A stretch of 64,000 nt of DNA from Acidimicrobiales bacterium (GTDB lineage Bacteria; Actinomycetota; Acidimicrobiia; Acidimicrobiales; Poriferisodalaceae): contig JAAZYR010000002.1 of NCBI GenBank assembly GCA_014239555.1, positions 1-64,000 of the forward strand, written 5' to 3'. The position numbers and the translations under genes were made by a program. Shown in pieces: positions 27,742 through 35,833 of the stretch; positions within the stretch are counted from its first letter, which is position 1; each line of letters opens with the position of its first letter. Below the pieces are notes generated by a model. The model worked only from the letters and a program-made list of their open reading frames with translations. It ran no database searches and was not told where the DNA came from.

Positions 27742-28605
27742 TTAGGTTGCTAAAACCAGTCGGGCAACGACATCTGTTCCGAACGCTGTCAGGATCGCTA
27801 GATACAGAAGTCCGGTCGCTGCCATAACTGCTGCATATTGACGTTCACGCAGGGCGGCGCGCGTAACGAAGACTAAGGCGATGGTCGTGACAGCACACGC
27901 GGCCCAGAACCACCCAAGCATCCCTCCGTACCCGTCATCTATTGCGCCAGATAGGACTGACCACATGCCTGTTGGGAAAAGTAGGAGACCCACCTCTAGG
28001 ACCCATATTCTTCCCAACCACGACACTTGTTCGACCAGGGGTTCTCGCCGCAGCCCCGGCTGCACCAAATACCAGTGTCCCAATAGCATTGCGTCGGTCA
28101 CCGATCCCAGAAAGGCTGCGCCAACGAGAATTCGTGCCGTCTCGAGTAGCTGGTTACCTCCGTTACCTACACCAGCCGCGACGAGGCCGACTAACCCGAT
28201 GACTGGAGCGGCGAGGTCCCATCGAGGATCAAATTCTTTATCTTCGGAGTCGCTAGAACTCAGGTGACGTTCGATACCCGTTCGATCGCCGATTGTTTGA
28301 GTCGATTCGTACTGCTCTGATTGTTGTCCCGTTACCCCGACGTGTCGTTGAACAACCGAAAGAAGTAACGCAACAGCAGCTGCGGCGGAAACACCAATCG
28401 ATGCCGCATCGCGGATGGGTTCCGTTGCCCAGCGGTATCCGACGAAGGCGGCGAGAGCGGCAATGGCTAGGTAACTTGCCCTTAAAAGCCAGCCATACCC
28501 CAGACCGACTTCGCGTCTGCGGGTGGTGATCCAACAGAACAGGAGACCGCCAGTCGCCCATTGCAGCAATACCGTTGCGGCGTCAAGCTTTGGACCTGCT
28601 GCCAT
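27742..28605 (-). CDS. Polytopic membrane protein of unknown function
   Basis: The 287-residue protein has about seven to eight hydrophobic segments, split into two blocks by a polar loop rich in Ser, Asp and Glu (about residues 95-127). Notable conserved-looking residues are Asp and His in VTDAMLLGHWYLVQPGLRREPL (about 192-213). This resembles membrane proteins with an intramembrane His/Asp, but I recognise no family. It lies 31 bp downstream of lipBA on the same strand, so it may share its transcript. Confidence 0.7.
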   Translation of the reverse strand: MAAGPKLDAATVLLQWATGGLLFCWITTRRREVGLGYGWLLRASYLAIAALAAFVGYRWATEPIRDAASIGVSAAAAVALLLSVVQRHVGVTGQQSEQYESTQTIGDRTGIERHLSSSDSEDKEFDPRWDLAAPVIGLVGLVAAGVGNGGNQLLETARILVGAAFLGSVTDAMLLGHWYLVQPGLRREPLVEQVSWLGRIWVLEVGLLLFPTGMWSVLSGAIDDGYGGMLGWFWAACAVTTIALVFVTRAALRERQYAAVMAATGLLYLAILTAFGTDVVARLVLAT

Positions 28606-28636
28606 TCTTCGCAGTGTATCGACGGTGGTACCAAAG

Positions 28637-30313
28637 TTATGGAGTTCCCAACAGCTCCCGAACAGCTGCGGCTGCCTTGTGGCTCGAACGTGTAAGCGGA
28701 CCGGCTTCTACGTGTCGAATACCCATTTCTCGGGCCTTGTCAGCCCACATTTTGAAAGTTTCCGGCTCGACCCACCTGTGCACAGGAAGGTGCGCGCTAG
28801 TGGGTCTGAGGTATTGGCCGATGGTCACTATGTCAACGCCCACCGAAGCGAGGTCCGCAAGAGCAACTGTCAGTTCGTCATCATTTTCACCGAGGCCGAC
28901 GATTAGACCCGATTTGGTGACGGACCCATGAGCTTTAGCTCGAGCAAGGACCGTCAGACTTCGTGCATATCCGGCGTTGGGGCGCACAGCTCGTTGCAAT
29001 CGGGCCACAGTCTCGAGGTTGTGGTTGACCACATCTGGTCCCGCACTCAACAGCGCTTCAAGGGACATTTTCTGTCCCGCAAAATCAGGAATGAGGGTTT
29101 CGATAGTGACTCCAGGTACGCGTGATCTAATAACATTTACGGTTTCTATAAACCCGAGGGACCCTCCGTCGTCGAGATCGTCACGAGCCACTGCGGTAAT
29201 CACAACATGGGAGAGCCCCATCGTTGCTACGGCTTCTGCGACGCGACGGGGTTCATCATGATCACGGGGTTCGGGTTTGCGAGTGTCAACTAAACAGAAC
29301 CCGCATGCACGCGTGCATCTCTTGCCGTTGATCATGAAGGTAGCTGTGCCTTCGCCCCAACATTCGTAGATGTTGGGGCAGCCCGCTTCTTCACAAACTG
29401 TCGTCAGGTTCATGGGATGCAAGGTTGAGCGCACTCGACGGTATCCGTCATTCAAGTCGATTTGTGCTCTCATCCAGTTGGGCTTTCGCTCAGTGATCGA
29501 GAGTCCTTCAGCTACGCCTGCATCGCTGAGTCGTTGTTGTCGACGTTCAGTAGTTTTCCGATTTCTTAGAACAACCGGTAGGCCTTCAGTCGCTATCTTC
29601 GATTGTTGGTCCGCGCTGCTGAACGGTCGCGGATCAGTTTTCGGATTACGAAAGATCACGCCCGCTTCGTTGTATCCGTTCTCGCCCCACACTTCGATTG
29701 CTCTTCGCTTTACAGCTTCCACCACCATTTCCATGGACGTTTCGAGTCCTTGATCTCGCAGGCTTGTCACTCCGAAATCATTTATCCCACATGGGATGAT
29801 TCGATCGAACCACGAAAGGTCCGTGGCAACGTTTAGGGCGAAGCCGTGCATGGTGCGTCCTCGACTGAGTCGGACCCCAATCGCTGCGATCTTTCGTCGA
29901 GACGAACTCTTGGGCTCAACCCACACCCCTGGGTAACCAGCTACCCGGCCGCAGTTAGGTAGACCTAGATCTGTCAGGGCGTCAATCAGGACGGCTTCAA
30001 CCTTTGAAACGTAGGCTTTGGTCTCTGCTAGGCCACCACCTCGCCGCCCGGGCAAGGAAAGGATGGGGTAGCCAGTGAGTTGACCGGGACCGTGGTAAGT
30101 GATGTCGCCTCCGCGGTCTACCGATTCATAGCTCGCTCCCACCACATTTGGTTCGATCAAAAGGTTTGACAAATTGGCGTTGGGACCGCCAGTGAATACA
30201 TGCTCGTGTTCTACAAGCAGCAGGTGATCATCAGAACTGTTGGTGAAGAGGTGTCGTTGGAGGTCAATCGCTTCTTGATAGGCGACTCTCCCGAGCCATC
30301 GCACTCCAAGCAT
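28637..30313 (-). CDS. lipBA: LipB-LipA fusion: octanoyltransferase and lipoyl synthase in one chain
   Basis: One uninterrupted 558-residue frame contains both enzymes of de novo lipoate assembly. Residues 1-215 are LipB: RGGDITYHGPGQLTGYP (68-83), Lys141, MHGFALNV and the catalytic Cys175 in IIPCGI. A charged linker follows (about 216-275). Residues 276-558 are LipA, a radical-SAM enzyme: auxiliary-cluster cysteines 307, 312 and 318, the CxxxCxxC of cysteines 333, 337 and 340, and a C-terminal RSSH in place of the usual RSSY. LipB loads octanoate on E2 or GcvH; LipA inserts two sulfurs. It starts directly after the E2 stop (TAGATG). Confidence 0.93.
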   Translation of the reverse strand: MLGVRWLGRVAYQEAIDLQRHLFTNSSDDHLLLVEHEHVFTGGPNANLSNLLIEPNVVGASYESVDRGGDITYHGPGQLTGYPILSLPGRRGGGLAETKAYVSKVEAVLIDALTDLGLPNCGRVAGYPGVWVEPKSSSRRKIAAIGVRLSRGRTMHGFALNVATDLSWFDRIIPCGINDFGVTSLRDQGLETSMEMVVEAVKRRAIEVWGENGYNEAGVIFRNPKTDPRPFSSADQQSKIATEGLPVVLRNRKTTERRQQRLSDAGVAEGLSITERKPNWMRAQIDLNDGYRRVRSTLHPMNLTTVCEEAGCPNIYECWGEGTATFMINGKRCTRACGFCLVDTRKPEPRDHDEPRRVAEAVATMGLSHVVITAVARDDLDDGGSLGFIETVNVIRSRVPGVTIETLIPDFAGQKMSLEALLSAGPDVVNHNLETVARLQRAVRPNAGYARSLTVLARAKAHGSVTKSGLIVGLGENDDELTVALADLASVGVDIVTIGQYLRPTSAHLPVHRWVEPETFKMWADKAREMGIRHVEAGPLTRSSHKAAAAVRELLGTP

Positions 30314-31612
30314 CTAGAGCTCTACTTCCCAATCTCGAGTTTCGATGGCGCGCTTAATGGTGGAGAGAAACCCTGCCGCGTAACTTCCGTCGAAGGCCCT
30401 GTGGTCCCATGCCATCGCTAAATGACCTACGGAGTGGACAGCGATGCTTTCGTTGCCGAATCGGTCGGCGATCACGACGGGGCGTCGGGCTACGCCGTCG
30501 GTCGAAAGTACCGCTACCTGAGGTTGATTGATGATTGCGGCAGTTGTGTAGGTGCCGAAGGCTCCGTTGTTGGAGATGGTGAACGTACCCCCGCTGATGT
30601 CATCCAAACTGAGTCGCCGGTTTCGTGCACCTAAGGCCAGATTGTTCACGGCTAGCGCCAGTGCCTCGAGCCGGAGCCCATCGGCTTGACGGACGACGGG
30701 GACAATTAATCCCTCGTAGTCAAGATCCACTGCTACCCCTACGTTGATGTCGCCGTGGACTCTTAACCCTTCATCTTCAACTGAGGCATTGAGGTAAGGC
30801 CACTCTTCAAGCGCTTCAACCACCGCTCGCATGATGAAGGGCAGATAGGTGAGGCTGAAGCCATGTTCGGTTCGCCAGCTTTCGCGATGTTCAGATCTCA
30901 CTTTCTCGACATTCTCGTAGTCCACTTCCATGACCGTCAGTGCGTGGGGTGAGGAATGGGCGGAACGTGTCATGTGGTCTGCGGTGGCACGTCGGATGCT
31001 GTTGAAAGCTACGTAGCGTGATTCTCTGGATGTCCGCGACGCACTTTCGTGGTTTGGTTGGGGGTCGGGCGCTGCCGACTCGTCGCGGTGACGTTCGTCG
31101 ATAATGTTGAGTACGTCGTTTCTGGTAATGCGACCGCCCTGGCCTGTGCCCTGGATGCGCGCTGTGTCAAGCCCGTGTTTTCTTATTAGGCGCCGGACTA
31201 CTGGTGATAGAAGCCGGGTGTCACTGGTCTCATTTTGGATTTCACTTCGTTTCGGACTCTGGTTTGACCCGGGTGCGGTTCGGTGGGAGTTGGGTCTCGG
31301 TGGAGTTAGCTGTTGCGAGTCAACGGAATCGTTCGAGTCTGGTGTTTCGACTTCGGTGGTACTGCTTGCGAACTCCCCTTCGACGACCGCCAAGACAGTC
31401 CCCACAGCGATTGTTTCGCCTTCTGTGACTTTGAGTTCGACGATTGTGCCGGTAACCGGTGATGGAACTTCGGCGTCAACTTTTTCGGTTGACACTTCGT
31501 AGAGCAATTCGTCGACGGTGACGGAGTCACCGACTTGTTTGAACCAGCGGGTGAGCGTGCCTTCTTCTACTGTTTCGCCCAGTTGCGGAAGCTCGACGTC
31601 GATGAGGGCCAT
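30314..31612 (-). CDS. Dihydrolipoamide acyltransferase (E2) of a 2-oxoacid dehydrogenase complex
   Basis: The E2 core of a pyruvate, 2-oxoglutarate or branched-chain dehydrogenase complex. It has 432 residues. A single lipoyl domain (1-80) carries STEKVDAEV with the lipoylated Lys44, then comes a Pro/Ser/Asn-rich linker. An E1/E3-binding domain near 133-170 reads LSPVVRRLIRKHGLD..IQGTGQGGRI. The catalytic domain ends with DHRAFDG. Its position between lpd and lipBA, with aceE 4 kb away, suggests the pyruvate dehydrogenase complex, although sequence alone does not exclude other substrates. It starts 4 bp after lpd. Confidence 0.92.
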   Translation of the reverse strand: MALIDVELPQLGETVEEGTLTRWFKQVGDSVTVDELLYEVSTEKVDAEVPSPVTGTIVELKVTEGETIAVGTVLAVVEGEFASSTTEVETPDSNDSVDSQQLTPPRPNSHRTAPGSNQSPKRSEIQNETSDTRLLSPVVRRLIRKHGLDTARIQGTGQGGRITRNDVLNIIDERHRDESAAPDPQPNHESASRTSRESRYVAFNSIRRATADHMTRSAHSSPHALTVMEVDYENVEKVRSEHRESWRTEHGFSLTYLPFIMRAVVEALEEWPYLNASVEDEGLRVHGDINVGVAVDLDYEGLIVPVVRQADGLRLEALALAVNNLALGARNRRLSLDDISGGTFTISNNGAFGTYTTAAIINQPQVAVLSTDGVARRPVVIADRFGNESIAVHSVGHLAMAWDHRAFDGSYAAGFLSTIKRAIETRDWEVEL

Positions 31613-31616
31613 GGTT

Positions 31617-33020
31617 CTAGCTGTGGAGCGCTCGACCGGCGAGGTCGAGGACGGCTTCGCCGAATAGTTCTGACAGAGTCGGGTGAGGCTGAATGAACTC
31701 AGCGATTTCCTCGATGGTTGCCTCCCAGTTGACAGCTAGGTAGCCCTGGCTCAGTTGTTCAGTCGCCCAGGGGCCGATGAGGTGGACTCCTAGGAGTTGT
31801 CCCGAGCTGCCATCGGGGCGCCGCTCTGCGATAACTTTGACGATTCCGTCTGTTTCGTTGACGATCATCGCCCGCGGGTTTCCAGCAAAGCGATGCTTTG
31901 CTACCGCTACGTCATGGCCAGCCAGTTGTGCTTGTTCTTCGGTCATTCCAGCGAAAGCAACTTCAGGGTGACAATAAATGGCCCACGGGACTTTGAGGTA
32001 ATCGATCGGTGGTGGGTTTTCTCCCGCTATGGAGCGAACCGCGAGCATCGCTTCAGCGAATGCGACGTGCGCTAGTTGGGGTGTAGCAATTAGGTCCCCA
32101 ACTGCATAAACATGCTCTTCCGCTGTCCGACACAGCTCGTCGACCACCACAAATCCGTTTTCATCAACCTCTATTGGGGTGCCTTCGAGGCCAAGGTGAT
32201 CGGCGTAGGGTCTCCTGCCCACGCACACGATCACCATTTCGACATCTACGTCGGTCCCATCAGCGAGGTGGACCATGGTCCCGTTGGGGTGGGGAGAATG
32301 CCCGGTAACTGAACTGCCGGTGATTGATGTGATTCCTCTCTTATTGAAAGAACGTTTCAATGCCTTGGCGATGTCGTTGTCAGCACCGGGAATCAGCTGA
32401 TTCATTGATTCCAGAATGGTTATTTCAGTTCCAAGGTCGGCAAGCATCGAGGCGAACTCACATCCGATTGCTCCTCCCCCGATTATGGCCGCGCGACCTG
32501 GTAGCGCTTGCAGTTCTAGGACTTCATCCGAGGTCAAAACCATCTCGCCATCGATTTCAAAACCCGGAATTGTTCGCGGTACGGAACCCGCGGCAAGAAT
32601 GACCGATTCACTAGTCAGTGTTTGTTCGGTTCCGTCGTTGTGTTGCACCGCCACTGTTCGCCCAGTTTCTAGGCGCCCTGTTCCTGAGAAGACCGTCACT
32701 TGCTTGTTTTGTAGGAGTTGGTTCACTCCGTTGAAGAGGCGGTCGACGACCGCTCGTTTCCGGTTTTGGGTTGCAGAGAAGTCGATGGTTGGCGTCGATG
32801 TGACGACGCCGAATTCTGCCGCCCCCATAACGGTGCGATGCACGGTTGCCGTTTCCAGCAGTTCCTTGGCCGGTATGCACCCGCGATGCAAACAAGTTCC
32901 GCCCAAAAGGTCTCGCTCAACTAGGCCAACATTCAGGCCCGACGATGACGCGGCTAATGCCGCCGCATATCCGGCAGGTCCGCCGCCCACAACGACTAGG
33001 TCGAATTGGTTTGAACTCAT
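31617..33020 (-). CDS. lpdA: Dihydrolipoyl dehydrogenase (E3)
   Basis: A FAD enzyme that reoxidises dihydrolipoamide with NAD+. The 467-residue protein has VVGGGPAGYAAA, the redox pair in GGTCLHRGCIPAK (Cys43, Cys48), IGGGAIGCEFASMLADLG, YAVGDL, and the C-terminal HPTLSELFGEAV with the catalytic His-Glu. Both halves of the active site are intact, unlike the LpdA-type protein at 5312-6679. It is the first gene of the lpd-E2-lipBA operon. Confidence 0.95.
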   Translation of the reverse strand: MSSNQFDLVVVGGGPAGYAAALAASSSGLNVGLVERDLLGGTCLHRGCIPAKELLETATVHRTVMGAAEFGVVTSTPTIDFSATQNRKRAVVDRLFNGVNQLLQNKQVTVFSGTGRLETGRTVAVQHNDGTEQTLTSESVILAAGSVPRTIPGFEIDGEMVLTSDEVLELQALPGRAAIIGGGAIGCEFASMLADLGTEITILESMNQLIPGADNDIAKALKRSFNKRGITSITGSSVTGHSPHPNGTMVHLADGTDVDVEMVIVCVGRRPYADHLGLEGTPIEVDENGFVVVDELCRTAEEHVYAVGDLIATPQLAHVAFAEAMLAVRSIAGENPPPIDYLKVPWAIYCHPEVAFAGMTEEQAQLAGHDVAVAKHRFAGNPRAMIVNETDGIVKVIAERRPDGSSGQLLGVHLIGPWATEQLSQGYLAVNWEATIEEIAEFIQPHPTLSELFGEAVLDLAGRALHS

Positions 33021-33089
33021 TCTGAGTCCAATCGTATCCGCAGGCGACGGTCGGCTTGTCGTGATTTGTGAGTTGCGCCTTATAACGGC

Positions 33090-33215
33090 TTACACCGAGA
33101 TCAGGACCTGCGTCGCGAACGCGAGGAGGATGATGAGGCCCGTGATTAGGGATGCGATAATCAAAGCTCTGGTACTCACATCTGCTGAATCTAGCGGTCT
33201 GACAGCTTTTGACAC
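33090..33215 (-). CDS. Possible small single-span membrane protein
   Basis: A 41-residue frame from GTG at 33215. Residues 1-15 are polar and 16-40 form a clean hydrophobic helix (RALIIASLITGLIILLAFAT) reaching almost to the stop. The size suits the small membrane proteins often missed in annotation. It lies 69 bp upstream of lpd on the same strand and only 14 bp from the divergent start of the UGA-containing lipoprotein gene. No ribosome binding site is obvious and I know no homologue. Confidence 0.35.
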   Translation of the reverse strand: MSKAVRPLDSADVSTRALIIASLITGLIILLAFATQVLISV

Positions 33216-33229
33216 ATAGCCTTTGCTGC

Positions 33230-33790
33230 GTGAGAGCACTCTTTCGCGGTACGGCGCTGTGCCTATCAATCTTGGTGTTGGGCAGCTGTTCAAGCGATCG
33301 TGGGTCGGATGGTCTTAATGGACTAAATGTGTCGGTGCTAAAGCAGCCAGATGTAATTCTTGAGAGCGACTCTGCTTCAGACCAACCGGCCAAAAGCACG
33401 GCGCCTGTCGAGTTAGCGGTGCTTGAGCGTCCGACTCTTAACGGGGCAATGTTTGACCCGACATCACTGGCGGGAGAAGAAGTTCTTTTGTGGTTCTGGG
33501 CGCCGTGGTGAGGGACTTGTAACAGGGAAGCAGCGGCGGTCGCCGCTTTAACAGTTGACACTGACATCGTGATCGTCGGCATGCCTGGGCGTGACGTTCG
33601 CAAGGCGTACGAGTTGTTTGTTGAGCGTCACGAGCTCAGCCACATTCCCCAGATCGAAGACGTCGACGGAAGTCTTTGGAATTATTACGGCGTTACTGCG
33701 CAGCCAGCTTGGATTTTTTTCGATCTTAAGGGAGGCATTGAGCGTGGACGGGGCCCGATACCCGCGAAATTGCTCAAACCGGATGCGTGA
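33230..33790 (+). CDS. TlpA-like thioredoxin-fold lipoprotein with in-frame UGA: candidate selenoprotein (UxxC)
   Basis: One frame runs from GTG 33230 to TGA 33788-33790, broken by a single TGA at 33509-33511. Residues 1-19 are a signal peptide with a lipobox ending LGSC (Cys20), then a polar linker. A thioredoxin fold follows: EEVLLWFWAPW, then UGA, then GTCNREAA. The UGA (residue 94) stands exactly where TlpA/DsbE proteins have the first Cys of WCxxC; Cys97 is kept. Past the UGA the fold is intact, with VIVGMPGRD and the cis-Pro segment GVTAQPAWIFFD (Pro159). A hairpin fitting a bacterial SECIS lies at 33532-33547. The full product would be 186 residues. If UGA stops, only an inactive 93-residue stub forms. 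A nonsense mutation or sequencing error is the main alternative. Confidence 0.75.
33509..33511 (+). other. In-frame UGA at the thioredoxin active-site position (candidate Sec codon)
   Basis: This is the only stop codon between 33230 and 33788 in the frame. It replaces the first cysteine of a WCGTC-type motif, and the codons on both sides encode conserved thioredoxin-fold sequence. One base change (TGA versus TGT or TGC) separates Sec from Cys, which is the usual relation between selenoproteins and their Cys homologues. Confidence 0.7.
33532..33547 (+). promoter_or_regulatory. Candidate bacterial SECIS hairpin
   Basis: AGCGGC (33532-33537) pairs perfectly with GCCGCT (33542-33547) around the tetraloop GGTC. 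The loop begins 26 nt after the UGA. Bacterial SECIS elements sit just downstream of the UGA inside the coding region. They have a short stem and a small apical loop with a G among its first bases, and in E. coli fdhF the loop contains GGU. All these features are met. The hairpin could instead be chance in GC-rich Ala codons. Confidence 0.6.
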
Positions 33791-33824
33791 CAATGCACAA
33801 TGATCAGCCAGCTAGGTTCTGACG

Positions 33825-34265
33825 ATGGCTTTCCGCGCTGTGAGTTGCGAACGTTTCGTTTCAGCTGAGGCATCTGTCATTTTCGATATTTTGGCGGACC
33901 CTTCAAGGCATGCGGCGATTGACGGGTCGGGGACGGTGCAAGGCCATATAGGCACGCAAGGTCGTTTAGCGCTTGGCAGTACATTCGCAATGAAGATGCG
34001 ATTCGGGATCCCGTATCGCGTTAAGAATCGAGTGTATGAGTTTGACGAAGGTCGTTTAATCGCTTGGGCCAATTTGGCTGGCCACAGGTGGAGGTACGAG
34101 TTGAAGGTGGAAGGCGAGCAGACGCTCGTCACCGAAACATTTGACTGGTCCACGTCGCGTTTGCCTATTGCAATACAGATACTTGGGTATCCGCGTCGCC
34201 ACCGCAGCAATATGGAGCAAACGTTAGATCGCCTCGCGGAGCTAGCCGAGTCGACATCCGAGTGA
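33825..34265 (+). CDS. SRPBCC family protein (polyketide cyclase/dehydrase-like)
   Basis: A 146-residue START-like lipid/ligand-binding fold: CERFVSAEASVIFDILADPSRHAAIDGSGTV at the N-terminus is the typical opening, followed by strands (GSTFAMKMRFGIPYRVKNRV) and a long C-terminal helix (MEQTLDRLAELAE). Such proteins bind hydrophobic ligands, and the substrate is not predictable. It lies 34 bp downstream of the UGA-containing gene and overlaps the next lipoprotein gene by 4 bp (GTGA), so the three may form an operon. Confidence 0.82.
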   Translation: MAFRAVSCERFVSAEASVIFDILADPSRHAAIDGSGTVQGHIGTQGRLALGSTFAMKMRFGIPYRVKNRVYEFDEGRLIAWANLAGHRWRYELKVEGEQTLVTETFDWSTSRLPIAIQILGYPRRHRSNMEQTLDRLAELAESTSE

Positions 34266-34729
34266 AATTTACGGCGACGGCGTTGTGCGTCCTGCTAGGG
34301 GTTGCTGGCTGCACAGCTGATCGATCCGCTTCGTTAGATGATCAGTCGGTTCGCGATTCGTCGGGGCGCATAACGATCGGCGGCGAGGTTGGCGTGCTTC
34401 GATTGATGCCTGGAGATTGCTTCATTCTGGGTACTGATGAAATCGAGGTCGTCGATGCTGTTCCGTGTGAGGATGCCCACAATGCTGAAGTTTTTTCGAT
34501 TTGGGAGTTGGCGTCCACCCATTGGCCCGGGAGCCGCGCCGTCGCTCAGGTCGCTGAGAAAGGGTGCGTTGACCGGTTTCGCAGTGCCACCGGTCACGCT
34601 TTCGACCCGGTGCATGTAGCGATAACGGGGTATGCACCTAGCGAACAATCGTGGGACGACGATCGCAAAGTGCTTTGTGTCGTTACAAACCACGATCTGG
34701 GTTCGGTTCGCGGACGAGTTACGAAGTAA
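34262..34729 (+). CDS. Septum_form-domain lipoprotein
   Basis: The GTG start overlaps the SRPBCC stop. Residues 1-17 are a signal peptide with a lipobox ending AGC (VLLGVAGC). The rest resembles the actinobacterial Septum_form domain: LMPGDCFILGTDEIEVVDAVPCEDAHNAEVF (Cys pairs, His), then GCVDRF, and YAPSEQSWDDDRKVLCVV. The 155-residue length suits a single domain. Proteins with this domain are membrane-attached and linked by name to septation, but their function is poorly defined. The four conserved cysteines outside the lipobox probably form disulfides, which would make the neighbouring thioredoxin-like lipoprotein a possible partner (inference). Confidence 0.78.
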   Translation: MKFTATALCVLLGVAGCTADRSASLDDQSVRDSSGRITIGGEVGVLRLMPGDCFILGTDEIEVVDAVPCEDAHNAEVFSIWELASTHWPGSRAVAQVAEKGCVDRFRSATGHAFDPVHVAITGYAPSEQSWDDDRKVLCVVTNHDLGSVRGRVTK

Positions 34730-34739
34730 GTAAGCGAAC

Positions 34740-35753
34740 TCACTCTGGGTTCATCACCCAGACATCCTCTTCAAGGTTTCTTTCGAGTTTTCGTTGTAGG
34801 TCACCAAGTGTGCGGTCGTCCGCGTGCCGGACGAGTACCGCTTCAGTGGTGTACGTCATGATGGTGTCGTCGCGTCGACCCATCGCCCTCGCAAACTGCG
34901 AACTGGTTTTTGGTACTTCAGCGTTGGCGGTGATAACTGATCGCGCTCCTGCTAGCAACTCGCTAAACCGTCTTTGGGTTGCTTCGGGCCACCGTTGCTC
35001 CATGCCTTCAAACGCGAGAACCACAACATAGGGAACGGCGGCAGCAGCAGCGGCTTCGGCGGCGAGCAACTCGACACCAAGTCCCAGACCTGTGATCACC
35101 TGAAGGTCTGGGTGCATCTCTAGTTTGGCCCGTAGCAGTTCTATTAGGCGGCGACGCACGGACATGGTGGTTGAGTTTTCTCCATATCCACCCAGTTCGG
35201 GTGGTCGGTGGCCAAAGACGGCAATGGTGTGAACAGTGTCATTGGGTTGGTTCGCGTTAGCCGAGGGGGTTGAGGGGTCATCCCCATCAAGCCCTCTGAC
35301 GATCGCGTCGGTAAAGATGCCCCCCGATTGATTTTCTTGTCGGGCTGCTGCCGTCGTGGCGAGTTGATCCGCGGCGTCATTTAGGCGGTGACCCGAGTGT
35401 CCTTTCACCCAGAGAAATTCGACGTCGGCTCGGGCATTCACTAACTCAATGAATGGTTCCCACAAATCGCGATTCGCGACGGGTTCCTTCTTTGAGTTTT
35501 TCCAATCTCTTCTGTGCCACCCTTTCCACCACTCTTGGACAAAGCAATTAACGACATAAGTCGAGTCGCTGTGGACGCGCAATGGGCCTTCCAGCGTCTG
35601 TACGGCCGCGCTAGCGGCGGTGAGTTCCATTCGCTGGTTCGTGGTGTGCGGTTCGAACCCTGATAACCACATTCCCTGGTCTACGACAAATGCCCACCCG
35701 CCGGGGCCTGGGTTACCCAAGCACGCCCCATCAGTAAATACGTCTGTCACCAT
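34740..35753 (-). CDS. RNase HI fused to a YpsA/SLOG-type nucleotide-binding domain
   Basis: Residues 1-140 are RNase HI: FTDGACLGNPGPGGW with Asp8, RMELTAA (Glu43), HSDSTYVV (Asp63), WVKGHSGHRLNDAADQLA. It hydrolyses RNA in RNA-DNA hybrids. After a linker (about 141-174), residues 176-325 match the DUF1273/YpsA family of the SLOG superfamily: IAVFGHRPPELGGYG (177-191), ITGLGLGVELLAAEAA (220-235), ENWNEA-like QRWPEATQRRFSELL, SQFARAMGRRDDTIMTY. SLOG domains bind nucleotide-derived ligands. The combination is unusual. It is convergent with the Septum_form gene, 10 bp away. Confidence 0.88.
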   Translation of the reverse strand: MVTDVFTDGACLGNPGPGGWAFVVDQGMWLSGFEPHTTNQRMELTAASAAVQTLEGPLRVHSDSTYVVNCFVQEWWKGWHRRDWKNSKKEPVANRDLWEPFIELVNARADVEFLWVKGHSGHRLNDAADQLATTAAARQENQSGGIFTDAIVRGLDGDDPSTPSANANQPNDTVHTIAVFGHRPPELGGYGENSTTMSVRRRLIELLRAKLEMHPDLQVITGLGLGVELLAAEAAAAAAVPYVVVLAFEGMEQRWPEATQRRFSELLAGARSVITANAEVPKTSSQFARAMGRRDDTIMTYTTEAVLVRHADDRTLGDLQRKLERNLEEDVWVMNPE

Positions 35754-35833
35754 TGCTGTACTTCCTAGTCCACTGACGTGCCCAAAACGTGTTGATTGAA
35801 CAAAGCATGCTCTTTGGGTGCGAGGATAGATGC

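Noticed and set aside
33569..33790. A separate 73-residue gene after the UGA
   Set aside because: It is in the same frame as the part upstream and lacks a thioredoxin N-terminus; together they make one normal fold.
33230..33790. Frameshift as the cause of the split thioredoxin gene
   Set aside because: Both halves are in the same frame with no base gained or lost; only the TGA codon separates them.
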